In this document: piece by piece, positions 24,327 to 32,412 of the stretch
Numbering within the stretch: the stretch's first letter is position 1
Layout of the letters: each line of letters starts with the position of its first letter
Origin: Acidobacteriota bacterium
Lineage (GTDB): Bacteria; Acidobacteriota; Thermoanaerobaculia; Gp7-AA8
Length of the DNA stretch: 37,844 bases
NCBI GenBank assembly: GCA_025463165.1
Contig: JAOBAU010000130.1
Coordinates: 1 to 37,844 of the forward strand
Direction: 5' to 3'
The notes under the pieces: model-generated
The model's database searches: none
Seen by the model: the letters and a program-made list of their open reading frames with translations, nothing else
What the model was told of the DNA's origin: nothing
Program-made: the position numbers and the translations under genes

Positions 24327-27300
24327 ACGCCTCGCCCCTCATCCGGCCTTCGGCCACCTTCTCCCGGAGGGAGAAGGGCTGCTTGCGCGCGCGTGTTTCT
24401 TGCCAACTGCGAGCGATACAACTGCACGAGATAGTCGTAGACGACCAGCTCGTGCTCGGGACCGGCGGAGCGGCTGAGACGATTCACGAACATATGGATG
24501 ACGCTCTGAAGGATCGCCTGCAGCGGCATCTGCAGACGGCCGCGGCGCTCGAGCGCGATCAACTCGGCGACGACTCCGGCTATCGCTGCCGATCTCCGTT
24601 GCAATGCGCGAACAGACGCCGAATCATCAACCAGCCGCTGGAATGCGCCGCGCTCGCGGCGGAACCGCTCCGCGAGGGCTTCGCGCACGGCGTCGTACTG
24701 AAACTGTTTCCCCAGCAGGTCGCGTGACGCTTCCGCCAGGTGCAGCCGGCCGGCGGCGTTGCAGCCGAAATCGCGGAGCAGCGCATCGATGCCGGCGGCA
24801 ATGAAAGGCGCGCGAGAGGCCGATCCCGCGTCGCCACTGCACGCGTCGAGCAGTTCGATCACCGCCACGCTGTCGCGGAAGAAGATCTCTTCGACGAGGT
24901 CGATCGCCTCGGCACCCCCATAGCGTTCGACTTCGCGCTCGTACGTGTCGAACTGCACTTTCCACGCGAGCCCTTCATCGAGAAGACGGCTGCCCGCCGC
25001 CTGCAGCGCGGGTTGAACCGAGTCGCGCAGCGTTCGCGGATCGCCGTGGAAACGGATGCGCAGATGCCAGTGCGGATCGGAATAGCGGATGAAGAACCAG
25101 CGGTCGGCCGCGCCATCTGCAATTGCCTCCGCGGCCAGACGTCCGACCTCCTCCGCCAGCACGCGATCGGCGGTGGCGGTGCCTGTGTAGAACTTCGCGA
25201 AGAGCCACTCCGATCCCGGAGCAAACGTACGTTGAATGAGCGGCGCGGGCGACCTCCTCGCGGCGGGCGCAGGCGCCGCGAGCTCCGCACGTTTCGCGAA
25301 CGGAATGACGAGCTCGTGGAAGAAGTGTCCTTCCGGACCTTCGGCGCAGAGTTGATCGGGCGCGGGATAGAGCTCGGTGAAGACGAAGTCCGGACGGTTG
25401 CGAACGAGCTCGATGGCCGCGTCGAGCGCGAGGACGTTCTCGAAGTCGACGAGCAGCTCGTGATCGCCGTCCGTCAACACGACGTAGCGAGGCATGCGAT
25501 GTTCCTCGCGAAAGCGCTGGACGGCGCGATAGCGCGCCGCGCCGGAGGTCGCCGCGATCGTTTGGATCCGCGTGGTCATGATGCGCCAGCGTGCGCGTGC
25601 CAGGACGATCCGGCCGCTGATGACGCGCGGCAGAAACGGCAACGTCTCGAGCGGTCCCCAGGTCCATTGCATGCCGAGTCCCTGCGAGACCGCGGCGAGA
25701 AAGCGATAGGCGCCGAGGCTTTCGGAGGTGGTGTTGTGCGCGCTGGTGAGGCGAGGAATCACTTCGCGGTCGAGGCGTTTCGAGCGAAGGCGGATGCGGT
25801 CGCCGGAGACGCTGACGAGCAGATCGTCGAGCGGAATCTGCGCGTCCTGCGGAGCGCCCGAGCGGCCTAGGAACGGAATCTCGAATCGGCGCAGCACGGG
25901 ACGCGCGAGGATGTTGCCGATCCGTCCGGCGGGGAGGTGGACGATCTCCGCGAACAGTGCGTCGGGGCGAAGCGCTTCTTCGTCCGCCAGGTGTTTCTCG
26001 ACGCCTTCGCGGATCGCGGCATCGACGTGACAGAAGCGGCCGAGCATGCGCGCGCCCGACGGACCGGAGGCGAAGTGAACGTGCATGCGGTACTCGCCGC
26101 GCTCCACCGCTTCGGCCGAGGCCGCGGCGATCGTCCCCATGACGTGAAACGCGTCGGGCAATGTCGGCCGTTCGACGTTCTGCATTCGGAGGAGATCGTC
26201 GTCATTGAGCTCGATCTCCGTCCGTCCTTCGCCGAGTGCGCGAACGAGCAGCTGCAGCAACGCGCCGTCGCTGTGGCTCAACGCGACGCGCGGTCTCTCG
26301 GCTCGTCCGCGCAGCGCAAGACCGGCGAGCAGCGGCGATGCTTCGGCGGCGGCGTTGGCGGCGCGCTCGTAGCCGATGCCGTTTTCCTCGTCGAGTGCGA
26401 TGAGGAGCGGAACCTCGCGATCGGATCCGTACCGCTCCTGAAAGGCGGCGCGAAATTCATCGAGCGCCTGGTCTCCCCGCTGCTGTGAAAAGAGGTGCAG
26501 GATCTCGACGCCGCGCAGGATCTCCGCGACGACGCTTTCGCCGAGGACGACGTCCGATGGCGGTTTGATGAGATCGACCTGGAAGAGCCGATTGAGCTCG
26601 AGCGGAATGCCGAGCGGCTCGAGCTCGCGCGCGACTTCGCGATAGCGCTCTTCCGTCGAAGTGCCGGCGCAACGATCGATGTCTGCCAGCGCATCCGCCG
26701 CGCCGGTCAATCGCGTGCGTGCGTCACCGGCGGCCGCGACGCCTTCGAGTTGTTGCAGCAGTCCGGCAGTGCTTTCGCCGCCCGTCACCGGCAGCGCGAG
26801 ATCGGGGAGGAGGAGCTGGTTGTCGACGACGTCATCGAGGAACGCCGCGGCATCCTCGATCGTGATCTCCCGATCCGGATCGGAAGCAACCAGCGCCTCG
26901 GCGAGCTCGCGCAAACGGACGCCGCCGCGTGCGCGCTGCAGTGTGTCGCGCAATGCATCGAACGCGTCGAACGCCACGAGGTGATACGTCCGCTGCCGCC
27001 CCGCAACGCGCGACTCCGCGAAGCGCAGGCGTCCTGCCGTTTCATAGAGCGTCGAGTTCGGACGAAAGGTCAGTTCGCCGCGGATCTCGGGAATCCGTGC
27101 GAGGTGCTCGCAGAGCGCGTGCAGATAGTCCATGTCGAGGCGGCTGTGTCGGCGCCACGCGCCGCGTTCGGTCAACGCCAGCCGCGTGCGCTCGCCGATG
27201 CGGCCGGGCGTGCAACCCGAGAAGAGCCCGAACGGCGTCGGCCGCGTGACCATGCGCAGGAAGTAGCGCACCAGTCCCTGCTCGGTGCGCCGCCCTTTCT

Positions 27301-27571
27301 TCGAGTCGGGCTCGCGTTGCCATGCTTCGATGCTGTCCATGATGGCGGGCGAGGCGAGGAAGATCGCATCGGCGACTTCCGGACGGCCGAGCATCGCCTG
27401 CAGCCGCTCGCGCAGCAGCGCGCGATCGTGGAGCAATGCGTCGTCGAGTGCTGCATCATCAGCCGATGAGGCGCGCAGTCCGTGCGTCCATGCGTCGAGC
27501 GTTTCGCGTGGAAGCAGCGGCGTGCGCATCACAATCAAACCGCTCGCGGCGAAGTCGCTGGAGATGCTCAT
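24308..27571 (-). CDS. lanB: class I lanthipeptide dehydratase (LanB, full length)
   Basis: ATG 27571 overlaps the LanC stop as ATGA; the frame upstream of that is shadow. 1087 residues, the length of a complete LanB. The N-terminal glutamylation domain has the hallmark RMVTRPTPFGLFSG near residues 103-117 and continues to about 770. The C-terminal elimination domain (SpaB_C, about 780-1065) has EWLFAKFYTG and RWFFIRYSDPHWHLRIRFHG. In known systems this enzyme glutamylates Ser/Thr of the precursor using Glu-tRNA and eliminates glutamate to give dehydroalanine or dehydrobutyrine. The last residues (LLPPGEGGRRPDEGRG) come from the repeat element, and the true C-terminus of homologues may be shorter. 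Confidence 0.93.
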   Translation of the reverse strand: MSISSDFAASGLIVMRTPLLPRETLDAWTHGLRASSADDAALDDALLHDRALLRERLQAMLGRPEVADAIFLASPAIMDSIEAWQREPDSKKGRRTEQGLVRYFLRMVTRPTPFGLFSGCTPGRIGERTRLALTERGAWRRHSRLDMDYLHALCEHLARIPEIRGELTFRPNSTLYETAGRLRFAESRVAGRQRTYHLVAFDAFDALRDTLQRARGGVRLRELAEALVASDPDREITIEDAAAFLDDVVDNQLLLPDLALPVTGGESTAGLLQQLEGVAAAGDARTRLTGAADALADIDRCAGTSTEERYREVARELEPLGIPLELNRLFQVDLIKPPSDVVLGESVVAEILRGVEILHLFSQQRGDQALDEFRAAFQERYGSDREVPLLIALDEENGIGYERAANAAAEASPLLAGLALRGRAERPRVALSHSDGALLQLLVRALGEGRTEIELNDDDLLRMQNVERPTLPDAFHVMGTIAAASAEAVERGEYRMHVHFASGPSGARMLGRFCHVDAAIREGVEKHLADEEALRPDALFAEIVHLPAGRIGNILARPVLRRFEIPFLGRSGAPQDAQIPLDDLLVSVSGDRIRLRSKRLDREVIPRLTSAHNTTSESLGAYRFLAAVSQGLGMQWTWGPLETLPFLPRVISGRIVLARARWRIMTTRIQTIAATSGAARYRAVQRFREEHRMPRYVVLTDGDHELLVDFENVLALDAAIELVRNRPDFVFTELYPAPDQLCAEGPEGHFFHELVIPFAKRAELAAPAPAARRSPAPLIQRTFAPGSEWLFAKFYTGTATADRVLAEEVGRLAAEAIADGAADRWFFIRYSDPHWHLRIRFHGDPRTLRDSVQPALQAAGSRLLDEGLAWKVQFDTYEREVERYGGAEAIDLVEEIFFRDSVAVIELLDACSGDAGSASRAPFIAAGIDALLRDFGCNAAGRLHLAEASRDLLGKQFQYDAVREALAERFRRERGAFQRLVDDSASVRALQRRSAAIAGVVAELIALERRGRLQMPLQAILQSVIHMFVNRLSRSAGPEHELVVYDYLVQLYRSQLARNTRAQAALLPPGEGGRRPDEGRGVYAESR
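24335..24378. repeat. dispersed-repeat-like element with two hairpins between convergent genes
   Basis: A short GC-rich block containing CCCTCATCCGGCC, a GGCC-TTC-GGCC mini-hairpin (24345-24355) and a perfect 8-bp stem with a 3-base loop (24358-24365 with 24369-24376). It resembles the short intergenic repeats of the 'CTCATCC...CTTCTCCC' type that recur in many high-GC genomes. It may terminate transcription from both sides. The LanB frame reads through it, supplying its last 20 or so residues. Confidence 0.5.
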
Positions 27572-28848
27572 GAGGCGATCGCTCCACGATGAACGTCCGG
27601 GCGCGGCGGGATGCTGACGACCATCACGCGATCCCATGACGGCTCGACGTCCGTGATCGCGGCGAGCAGCGCGAGACCGATGCCGGCGATGCCGGAGAGG
27701 AATCCCTGCTCGCCTCTCCACGAGCCTTCTGCGGTCGGAGTCGATTCGTACCAGCTGAGGAATCCCGCGAGGCCGTGGCCGGGGCGCCGCATGTCGAGTG
27801 CGATCCGATACCACCGCAGCGCGGCGTCGCGAAGCTCGTCATCACCGGTTGCCTGATACATGCGATTGAAGAGGTGCGCGATACCGGTCGCTCCGTGACA
27901 GAGGCCGGCATCGCTGACCATCGTGTCGTCGAACGAGCGCCGCGCCGCGACGTGCGCGATCGCCAGCGCTTCGTCCCGCCATTCAGGGCGATCGAAGGCG
28001 TGCGCGGCGGAGAGCAGCACCGCGGCGACGCCGAGATCTCCGTAGCACCACGCCGTACGCGTTTGCCGCGGCTCGGAATCGGGCGGAATGTGAGACGGAA
28101 AGAGAGAGCCGGGCCAGATTCCTTTCTGCGCGAGAACCCATTGCACCGCGTCGTTCGCCAGACGCGGAAGGCGCGGATCGCGCACGCCCGCATCCCGCGC
28201 TGCGGCGAGAAAACCGATCACGCCCGGGATGCCGTGCGCGACGCCGAGGTTGTAGTGGCCGCGCGGCATCAGCTCGCGTTGCCAGTCCGGCAGCCAGTCG
28301 GGATTGGAGAACCACGCGCCGTTGGATTCGCGTGAAGATTCGAGCAGTCCGATGACGCGATCGAGCAGTTCGGCGGCACCGGCGTTCGGGAGCCGCTCGA
28401 CGAGGTAGCTCCCGTAGCCGGTCAATCCTCCCACCAGCTCGAACGGCATCGGCCGCGTCACGTCGGAGAGCAACTGGCGCAGCGCGTCGTCGACCTCGAG
28501 TGCGAGATCGCCGTCGCCTTCGAACAACTCGCGCGTCAGATGCGCGAGCACCCATCCCACACCGGAGAAACCCGAGTAGAGATCGGGCAGAAGGCCGTGC
28601 TCGGCGAGTGCGCCGCTGCTCAGTTCGATCGCCGCCAGCGCGCGATCGGCGGCCGTGTCGTTGCCGCCGGCCGCGTGGAGATATGCGAAAAAAAGCGCCA
28701 CGCCGGACGTGCCGCCGGCGACGTGCGCCTGAAGATGCGTGCCGTCGTCCGGTCCGTACGCGACGTAGTCGGCGAGCACGCGCTCGATGTCGGCGATGGT
28801 GGCGCGGCAATCGCGGATCGTGTCCGCGCCGGCAATGGCTTGCCACAT
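27568..28848 (-). CDS. lanC: lanthipeptide cyclase (LanC)
   Basis: 426 residues from ATG 28848, chosen because AGGAGG (28857-28862) sits 8 bases upstream; the longer open frame covers the hairpin and precursor gene and is a shadow. LanC forms thioether rings by adding Cys thiols to dehydro residues. Zinc ligands are visible as C268 (TAWCYGDLG) and C317-H318 (GLCHGATGIAHL), with the conserved active-site H205 in LGVAHGIPGVIGF. GG-containing toroid repeats (YSGFSGVGW, GFLSGIAGIGLALL) fit the alpha/alpha barrel. It ends by ATGA overlap with LanB. Confidence 0.95.
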   Translation of the reverse strand: MWQAIAGADTIRDCRATIADIERVLADYVAYGPDDGTHLQAHVAGGTSGVALFFAYLHAAGGNDTAADRALAAIELSSGALAEHGLLPDLYSGFSGVGWVLAHLTRELFEGDGDLALEVDDALRQLLSDVTRPMPFELVGGLTGYGSYLVERLPNAGAAELLDRVIGLLESSRESNGAWFSNPDWLPDWQRELMPRGHYNLGVAHGIPGVIGFLAAARDAGVRDPRLPRLANDAVQWVLAQKGIWPGSLFPSHIPPDSEPRQTRTAWCYGDLGVAAVLLSAAHAFDRPEWRDEALAIAHVAARRSFDDTMVSDAGLCHGATGIAHLFNRMYQATGDDELRDAALRWYRIALDMRRPGHGLAGFLSWYESTPTAEGSWRGEQGFLSGIAGIGLALLAAITDVEPSWDRVMVVSIPPRPDVHRGAIAS

Positions 28849-28856
28849 CGGTCGTT

Positions 28857-28862
28857 CCTCCT
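28857..28862 (-). promoter_or_regulatory. strong ribosome binding site of lanC
   Basis: AGGAGG on the minus strand, 8 bases before ATG 28848. It decides the lanC start and stands out because promoter-proximal genes in this window lack such sites. Confidence 0.85.
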
Positions 28863-28897
28863 GAAGAAGAAAACGGCCGGGTGGTGTCCCCGGCCGT
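28861..28897 (-). terminator. hairpin and T-rich tail after the precursor gene
   Basis: A perfect 9-bp stem (28889-28897 with 28873-28881) with a 7-base loop, followed on the minus strand by TTTTCTTCTT. It begins 19 bases after the precursor stop and ends at the lanC ribosome binding site. A leaky rho-independent terminator here would let precursor mRNA exceed lanC/lanB mRNA, as in other lantibiotic operons. It could also protect the 3' end of a processed precursor transcript. Confidence 0.75.
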
Positions 28898-28915
28898 CTC
28901 ATGTGGTCGGGGATC

Positions 28916-29119
28916 TCAGCAGCAGTTCGCGGCCCAGGTCGGAGTGAGACAGCTGCCGCCGGTGATGCAGCTTTCGGTCGGACAGTCGAGGCAGAACGAG
29001 ATACCGGTCGGCACACATGCCCACGTCCGTCCACCGACCGCGCCCTGGAGGTCGCGTTCGGAGAGGTTACGCAGCGTTTCCTTGTTGAGGTGCAGCTTGC
29101 TGACGATCTGTTTTTTCAC
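28916..29119 (-). CDS. lanA: class I lanthipeptide precursor peptide
   Basis: A 67-residue peptide starting at GTG 29119, with AAAAGGAG (29126-29133) six bases upstream. The leader, residues 1-30, is MKKQIVSKLHLNKETLRNLS followed by ERDLQGAVGG; KLxLNKETLRNL is the signature of a known class I lanthipeptide precursor family. It ends in GG, the cleavage site of C39 peptidases. The core, residues 31-67, begins RTWACVPTG and ends WAANCC. It has seven Cys (35, 43, 46, 51, 57, 66, 67) and nine Ser/Thr (32, 38, 41, 48, 50, 53, 56, 59, 61), so up to seven thioether rings are possible. It lies 17 bases after lanT. I know no characterised lanthipeptide with this core. Confidence 0.93.
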   Translation of the reverse strand: MKKQIVSKLHLNKETLRNLSERDLQGAVGGRTWACVPTGISFCLDCPTESCITGGSCLTPTWAANCC

Positions 29120-29125
29120 GGCTGA

Positions 29126-29133
29126 CTCCTTTT
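29126..29133 (-). promoter_or_regulatory. ribosome binding site deciding the GTG start of the precursor
   Basis: AAAAGGAG six bases before the GTG at 29119. It lies between the lanT stop and the precursor start and supports GTG initiation. Confidence 0.8.
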
Positions 29134-29136
29134 CAT

Positions 29137-31356
29137 TCAGTTGATGCGCGTGAGCCTCGCCTCCACCCCCGCAGGTGCGGGGCTCGTGCGCGGGTTGACG
29201 GGGGTTGCTTCCTCCGCGCTCGCGAGTTGCGCGGAAACCAGTTGGCGATAGAGACCGTTGCGATTGACGAGGTCCGCGTGCGTGCCCGTCTCGACGGCAC
29301 ATCCCTGATCGAGGACGAGAATCAGACCGGCGTCGCGGATCGTGCTCAGTCGGTGCGCGGCGACGATGCGCGTGGCGCGCAGCGACTGCAGGTTCTTCAG
29401 AATCGTCTGCTCGGTGATGGCGTCGAGCGCGCTCGTCGCTTCGTCGAGGATCAGAATTTTCGGCCGGCCCGCCAGTGCGCGCGCGAGAGCGATGCGCTGT
29501 CGTTGTCCTCCCGAGAGCGACGTGCCGGCATCGGCGAGCACCGTGTCGTAGCCCATCGGCAGCGCGGCGATATCGTCGTGAATCGCGGCGAGCCTTGCGG
29601 ACTCCACGATCCGTTCGAAGGGGAGATTGGGGTTGGCCAGCGCGATGTTCGCGCGGATCGTCGTGCCGAAGAGATACGAATGCTGCGGCACATACGCGAT
29701 GCGCGCGCGCAGCCATTCACGCGGAAATTGTTCGAGCGGACGTCCGTCGTACAGCACGGCGCCCGCCTGCGAGGTGATGAGCCCCGCGGCGAGACCGGCG
29801 AGCGTCGACTTGCCCGACCCGGACGGGCCGACGACGGCGACGAACGAACCGGGCGCGATGTCGAGCGACACACCGGAGAGCGCGGGAGGAACGAGCGGTC
29901 CGTAGCGGAACGTAACGTCGTCGAATGCGATCCGCCCCGCGAACGACGAAGGCCGCGGCAGGTCGCGGCCCTGCGGTTCGCACGGAGTGGAGAGCACGTC
30001 GTCGAGCCGCTCGAGATAGCTGCCGAGCAACTGGAACTGCGACGCGTTGCTGACGAGTGTCGAGATCGGAGCGAGAAAGCCGGCTGCCAGCGCCGCGAGG
30101 CCGAGCATCGTGCCGAGCGTCAGACCTCTCTCCATCACACGCGCACCGCCGTACAGCAGCACCATCAGCGGAGAGGCGATTCCGAGCGCGTCGAGCAGCG
30201 ACGTGACCAGCACATCGAGACGTCCGCGGGCGAGTGAGACGTTGAGCTGGCGCACGAAGAGGTGCGACCACGTGTCGACCGCGCGTCGCTCCGCGCCACA
30301 TGCCTTGAGCGCCTCGATGCCGGAGAGCAGCTGGACTTCGTAGCTCTGCGCCGCCGACTGCGCCTGCAACTGTTCCGAGGTGAGGCGCTGGCGCTGCCGC
30401 AACGCGCCGAGGAGGATGGCTACGCGCAGCAGCGCCAGTCCGGCGACGACGAGGCCGAGATGGACGTCGGCGACGAGCAGCAGGACGAGATACGAGATGA
30501 CCATCAGGCCGTCCAGCGCGCCGGAGAGCACGGTCGAGGTGAGGATCTCGCGGATCGTCGAGTTGCTCGCGACGCGCATCATCAGATCGCCCGCCGACCG
30601 TTGTTGAAAAAACGAGAACGGCAGGTGGACGAGGTGCTCGAGAAAATCGGTCGTCAGCTGTGCGTCGAGCCGCGTGCGCAACGCGAGAAGGATCTGACCG
30701 CGGATGAACGTGACGAGCGCGGAGAAGACGACCAGCATCACCGCGCCGGCCGCCAGAATTCGGAAGAGGTGCGTGTCGCCGTGCGGCACGACGCGATCGA
30801 CGACGAGCCGCGTCAGGAGCGGCATGGCGAGCGCGAAGAGCTGCACGAGAATCGACGTCAGCACGACGCGGACGAGCGCCGCGTCGTGACCGAGGACGCG
30901 TTTGAGATAGCGGCCGAGAAGCGGCGTGCGCCGGCTGCCGCCCGGCGCGAACTCCGGCCCCGGCTCGAGCGTGAGCGCGACGCCGGTCAGCGCGCGATCG
31001 AGCTGCGCGCGCGTCACGAAGGTTCGGCCGCTCGCCGGATCGACAATCCACGCACCGTTCTTCTCCGCGCGCTCGAGCACGACGAAGTGCCGGAACTCCC
31101 AATGCAAAATGCTGCCGGCGTCGAGGCAGGCGAGGTCGTCGGGCGTGCGCAGATGCACGCCGCGGCCGCGCAATCCGAAATGCGCGGCCGCGGTGAGCAG
31201 GCGTTGCGCGTCGAGGCCGTGACGCGAGAGGCCGGTCACGCCGCGCACGTCATCGAGCGAGACGTGCTTTCCGTGCAGCGCAAGCGTCATGGCCAGACAT
31301 GCCGAGCCGCAGTCCGTTGCCGCGGTCTGCGCGACGAAGGGGATGCGTTTAGCCAT
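29137..31356 (-). CDS. lanT: bifunctional C39 peptidase-ABC exporter (LanT)
   Basis: 739 residues from ATG 31356; the upstream open frame is a shadow of the preceding gene, whose stop overlaps this start by eight bases. Residues 1-135 are a peptidase C39 domain with catalytic C16 (TAATDCGSACLAM), H90 (FRHFVVL) and D106 (WIVDPASG). Six membrane helices follow (about 160-430). The nucleotide-binding domain has Walker A GPSGSGKST (about 510-518), Q-loop YVPQHSY, signature LSGGQRQRIALARAL (near 612) and Walker B ILILDEATSALD. It should cut the precursor after its GG and export the core. Confidence 0.95.
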   Translation of the reverse strand: MAKRIPFVAQTAATDCGSACLAMTLALHGKHVSLDDVRGVTGLSRHGLDAQRLLTAAAHFGLRGRGVHLRTPDDLACLDAGSILHWEFRHFVVLERAEKNGAWIVDPASGRTFVTRAQLDRALTGVALTLEPGPEFAPGGSRRTPLLGRYLKRVLGHDAALVRVVLTSILVQLFALAMPLLTRLVVDRVVPHGDTHLFRILAAGAVMLVVFSALVTFIRGQILLALRTRLDAQLTTDFLEHLVHLPFSFFQQRSAGDLMMRVASNSTIREILTSTVLSGALDGLMVISYLVLLLVADVHLGLVVAGLALLRVAILLGALRQRQRLTSEQLQAQSAAQSYEVQLLSGIEALKACGAERRAVDTWSHLFVRQLNVSLARGRLDVLVTSLLDALGIASPLMVLLYGGARVMERGLTLGTMLGLAALAAGFLAPISTLVSNASQFQLLGSYLERLDDVLSTPCEPQGRDLPRPSSFAGRIAFDDVTFRYGPLVPPALSGVSLDIAPGSFVAVVGPSGSGKSTLAGLAAGLITSQAGAVLYDGRPLEQFPREWLRARIAYVPQHSYLFGTTIRANIALANPNLPFERIVESARLAAIHDDIAALPMGYDTVLADAGTSLSGGQRQRIALARALAGRPKILILDEATSALDAITEQTILKNLQSLRATRIVAAHRLSTIRDAGLILVLDQGCAVETGTHADLVNRNGLYRQLVSAQLASAEEATPVNPRTSPAPAGVEARLTRIN

Positions 31357-32323
31357 GACCGATTCCCACGGAAAAGAGAAGCGCCAGCAGCAGAGCCGCG
31401 ATCGTGGCCACCGCGAGCCACGGCGTGCCGCGCGTCCACGCCGCGTTGATGCGCAACGGTTCGGAACCGGCCAGCAGCGGCTGATCGAGCTCGCGCAGCG
31501 CGTTGTGACGAAACGGACTGCCCGGCGTCTGCACGAGCCAGGTGGCGAGGTACGGACTGGCATGCGCGGCCAGCGCCTCGAGCATCGCGACCTCGGCTGG
31601 CTGAAATGGAGACTCGTGTTCCGGCCGGAGCGCGACGAGCACCGCCACGATGGCGCCGCGCGCAGCGCGCACCGGCACGCCAAGGAACCGGTCGGATGAA
31701 TCGCCGTCCGGATTGTCGAGATCGAGATCGACGCGCGGATCGCCGGCGAGCCGCGAGAGACAGACGGTCATCCCGGTGCGGACGATGAAACTGACGAGAC
31801 CAACCGCGGCGCTCGCTTCTTCGCTGGCGTCGCCCGGACTCCAGAGGACGTGTTGCTCACGCTCAAACAACACGCAGCGGCTGCGCCGCGTCTCGACGAC
31901 GCTGGCGATCGCGCGCTCCACCGCATCGGCGACGTCCGCGACATTCTCCGCCGTCGCCATCCTCCGCAAATCCTCGGCAGGCAGAAACAGATCGGCCGGT
32001 GCATCACGGCCATCGGTCATGCGCGCGGCGTCGATCAGTGCATCGAGCTCGCGTTCCGGAAGGTCACCACAGGAGAGATAGAAGAGCCGATCGGTGTCGA
32101 TGAGCGGCTGAAAGTCCGCCAGCTGGTCACGCGAGCTGAGCACGATGCTCGTACATCGAGTGCTCTTCTCCGCGAGGAGGTCAAGCACCGCGCTAACGTC
32201 GCGTGCGACGGCACCGGGACCGAAGACGAGGACCGCCTGCTCGTTCTCCCCGATGGCGTCGAGTTGCACGCGGTCGATCACCGATTTGATGCGATAGAGC
32301 GGCTGCGTGCCGGTACTTGTCAC
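31349..32323 (-). CDS. pseudo-receiver/GAF protein with C-terminal membrane anchor
   Basis: 324 residues from GTG 32323, first gene of the lanthipeptide operon and overlapping lanT by eight bases. Residues about 28-100 have a receiver-like alternation (AVLVFGPG, SIVLSSRDQ, LFYLSCGDLPERELDALI) without a clear phospho-Asp. Residues about 130-262 look like a GAF domain (FLGVPVRAARGAIVAVLVAL, FQPAEVAMLEALAAHASPYLA). A single membrane helix (301-320) ends the protein, only four residues from the stop. Membrane-fusion (HlyD-type) proteins would normally continue after such a helix, so this may be a truncated adaptor or a standalone sensor or scaffold for LanT. Function is unknown. Confidence 0.68.
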   Translation of the reverse strand: MTSTGTQPLYRIKSVIDRVQLDAIGENEQAVLVFGPGAVARDVSAVLDLLAEKSTRCTSIVLSSRDQLADFQPLIDTDRLFYLSCGDLPERELDALIDAARMTDGRDAPADLFLPAEDLRRMATAENVADVADAVERAIASVVETRRSRCVLFEREQHVLWSPGDASEEASAAVGLVSFIVRTGMTVCLSRLAGDPRVDLDLDNPDGDSSDRFLGVPVRAARGAIVAVLVALRPEHESPFQPAEVAMLEALAAHASPYLATWLVQTPGSPFRHNALRELDQPLLAGSEPLRINAAWTRGTPWLAVATIAALLLALLFSVGIGHG

Positions 32324-32412
32324 CGGCCGAGTCTGCGGTGCGTCGATCGCGTGGCGAACGAGAAAGGGATGGATGCGACGGAATCAGGGATGGATTGGGC
32401 GGGGGTGGGGAT

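Noticed and set aside
27572-27814. 5' extension of the LanB frame
   Set aside because: Overlaps the LanC coding region. MSISSDFAASGLIVMRTPLL with an ATGA overlap is the natural start.
28916-29119. Internal TGG in the core (CITGGSC) as leader cleavage site
   Set aside because: AVGG at residues 27-30 follows the conserved leader at the usual distance. Cutting at the later GG would discard most of the Cys-rich core.
30262-31449. Plus-strand open frame (395 codons) opposite lanT
   Set aside because: Charged low-complexity translation. The opposite strand encodes intact C39, TM and ABC motifs.
32365-32395. Two AGGGATGGAT copies 21 bases apart
   Set aside because: Only two copies in a purine-rich stretch. 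No evidence of an array, operator or attachment site.
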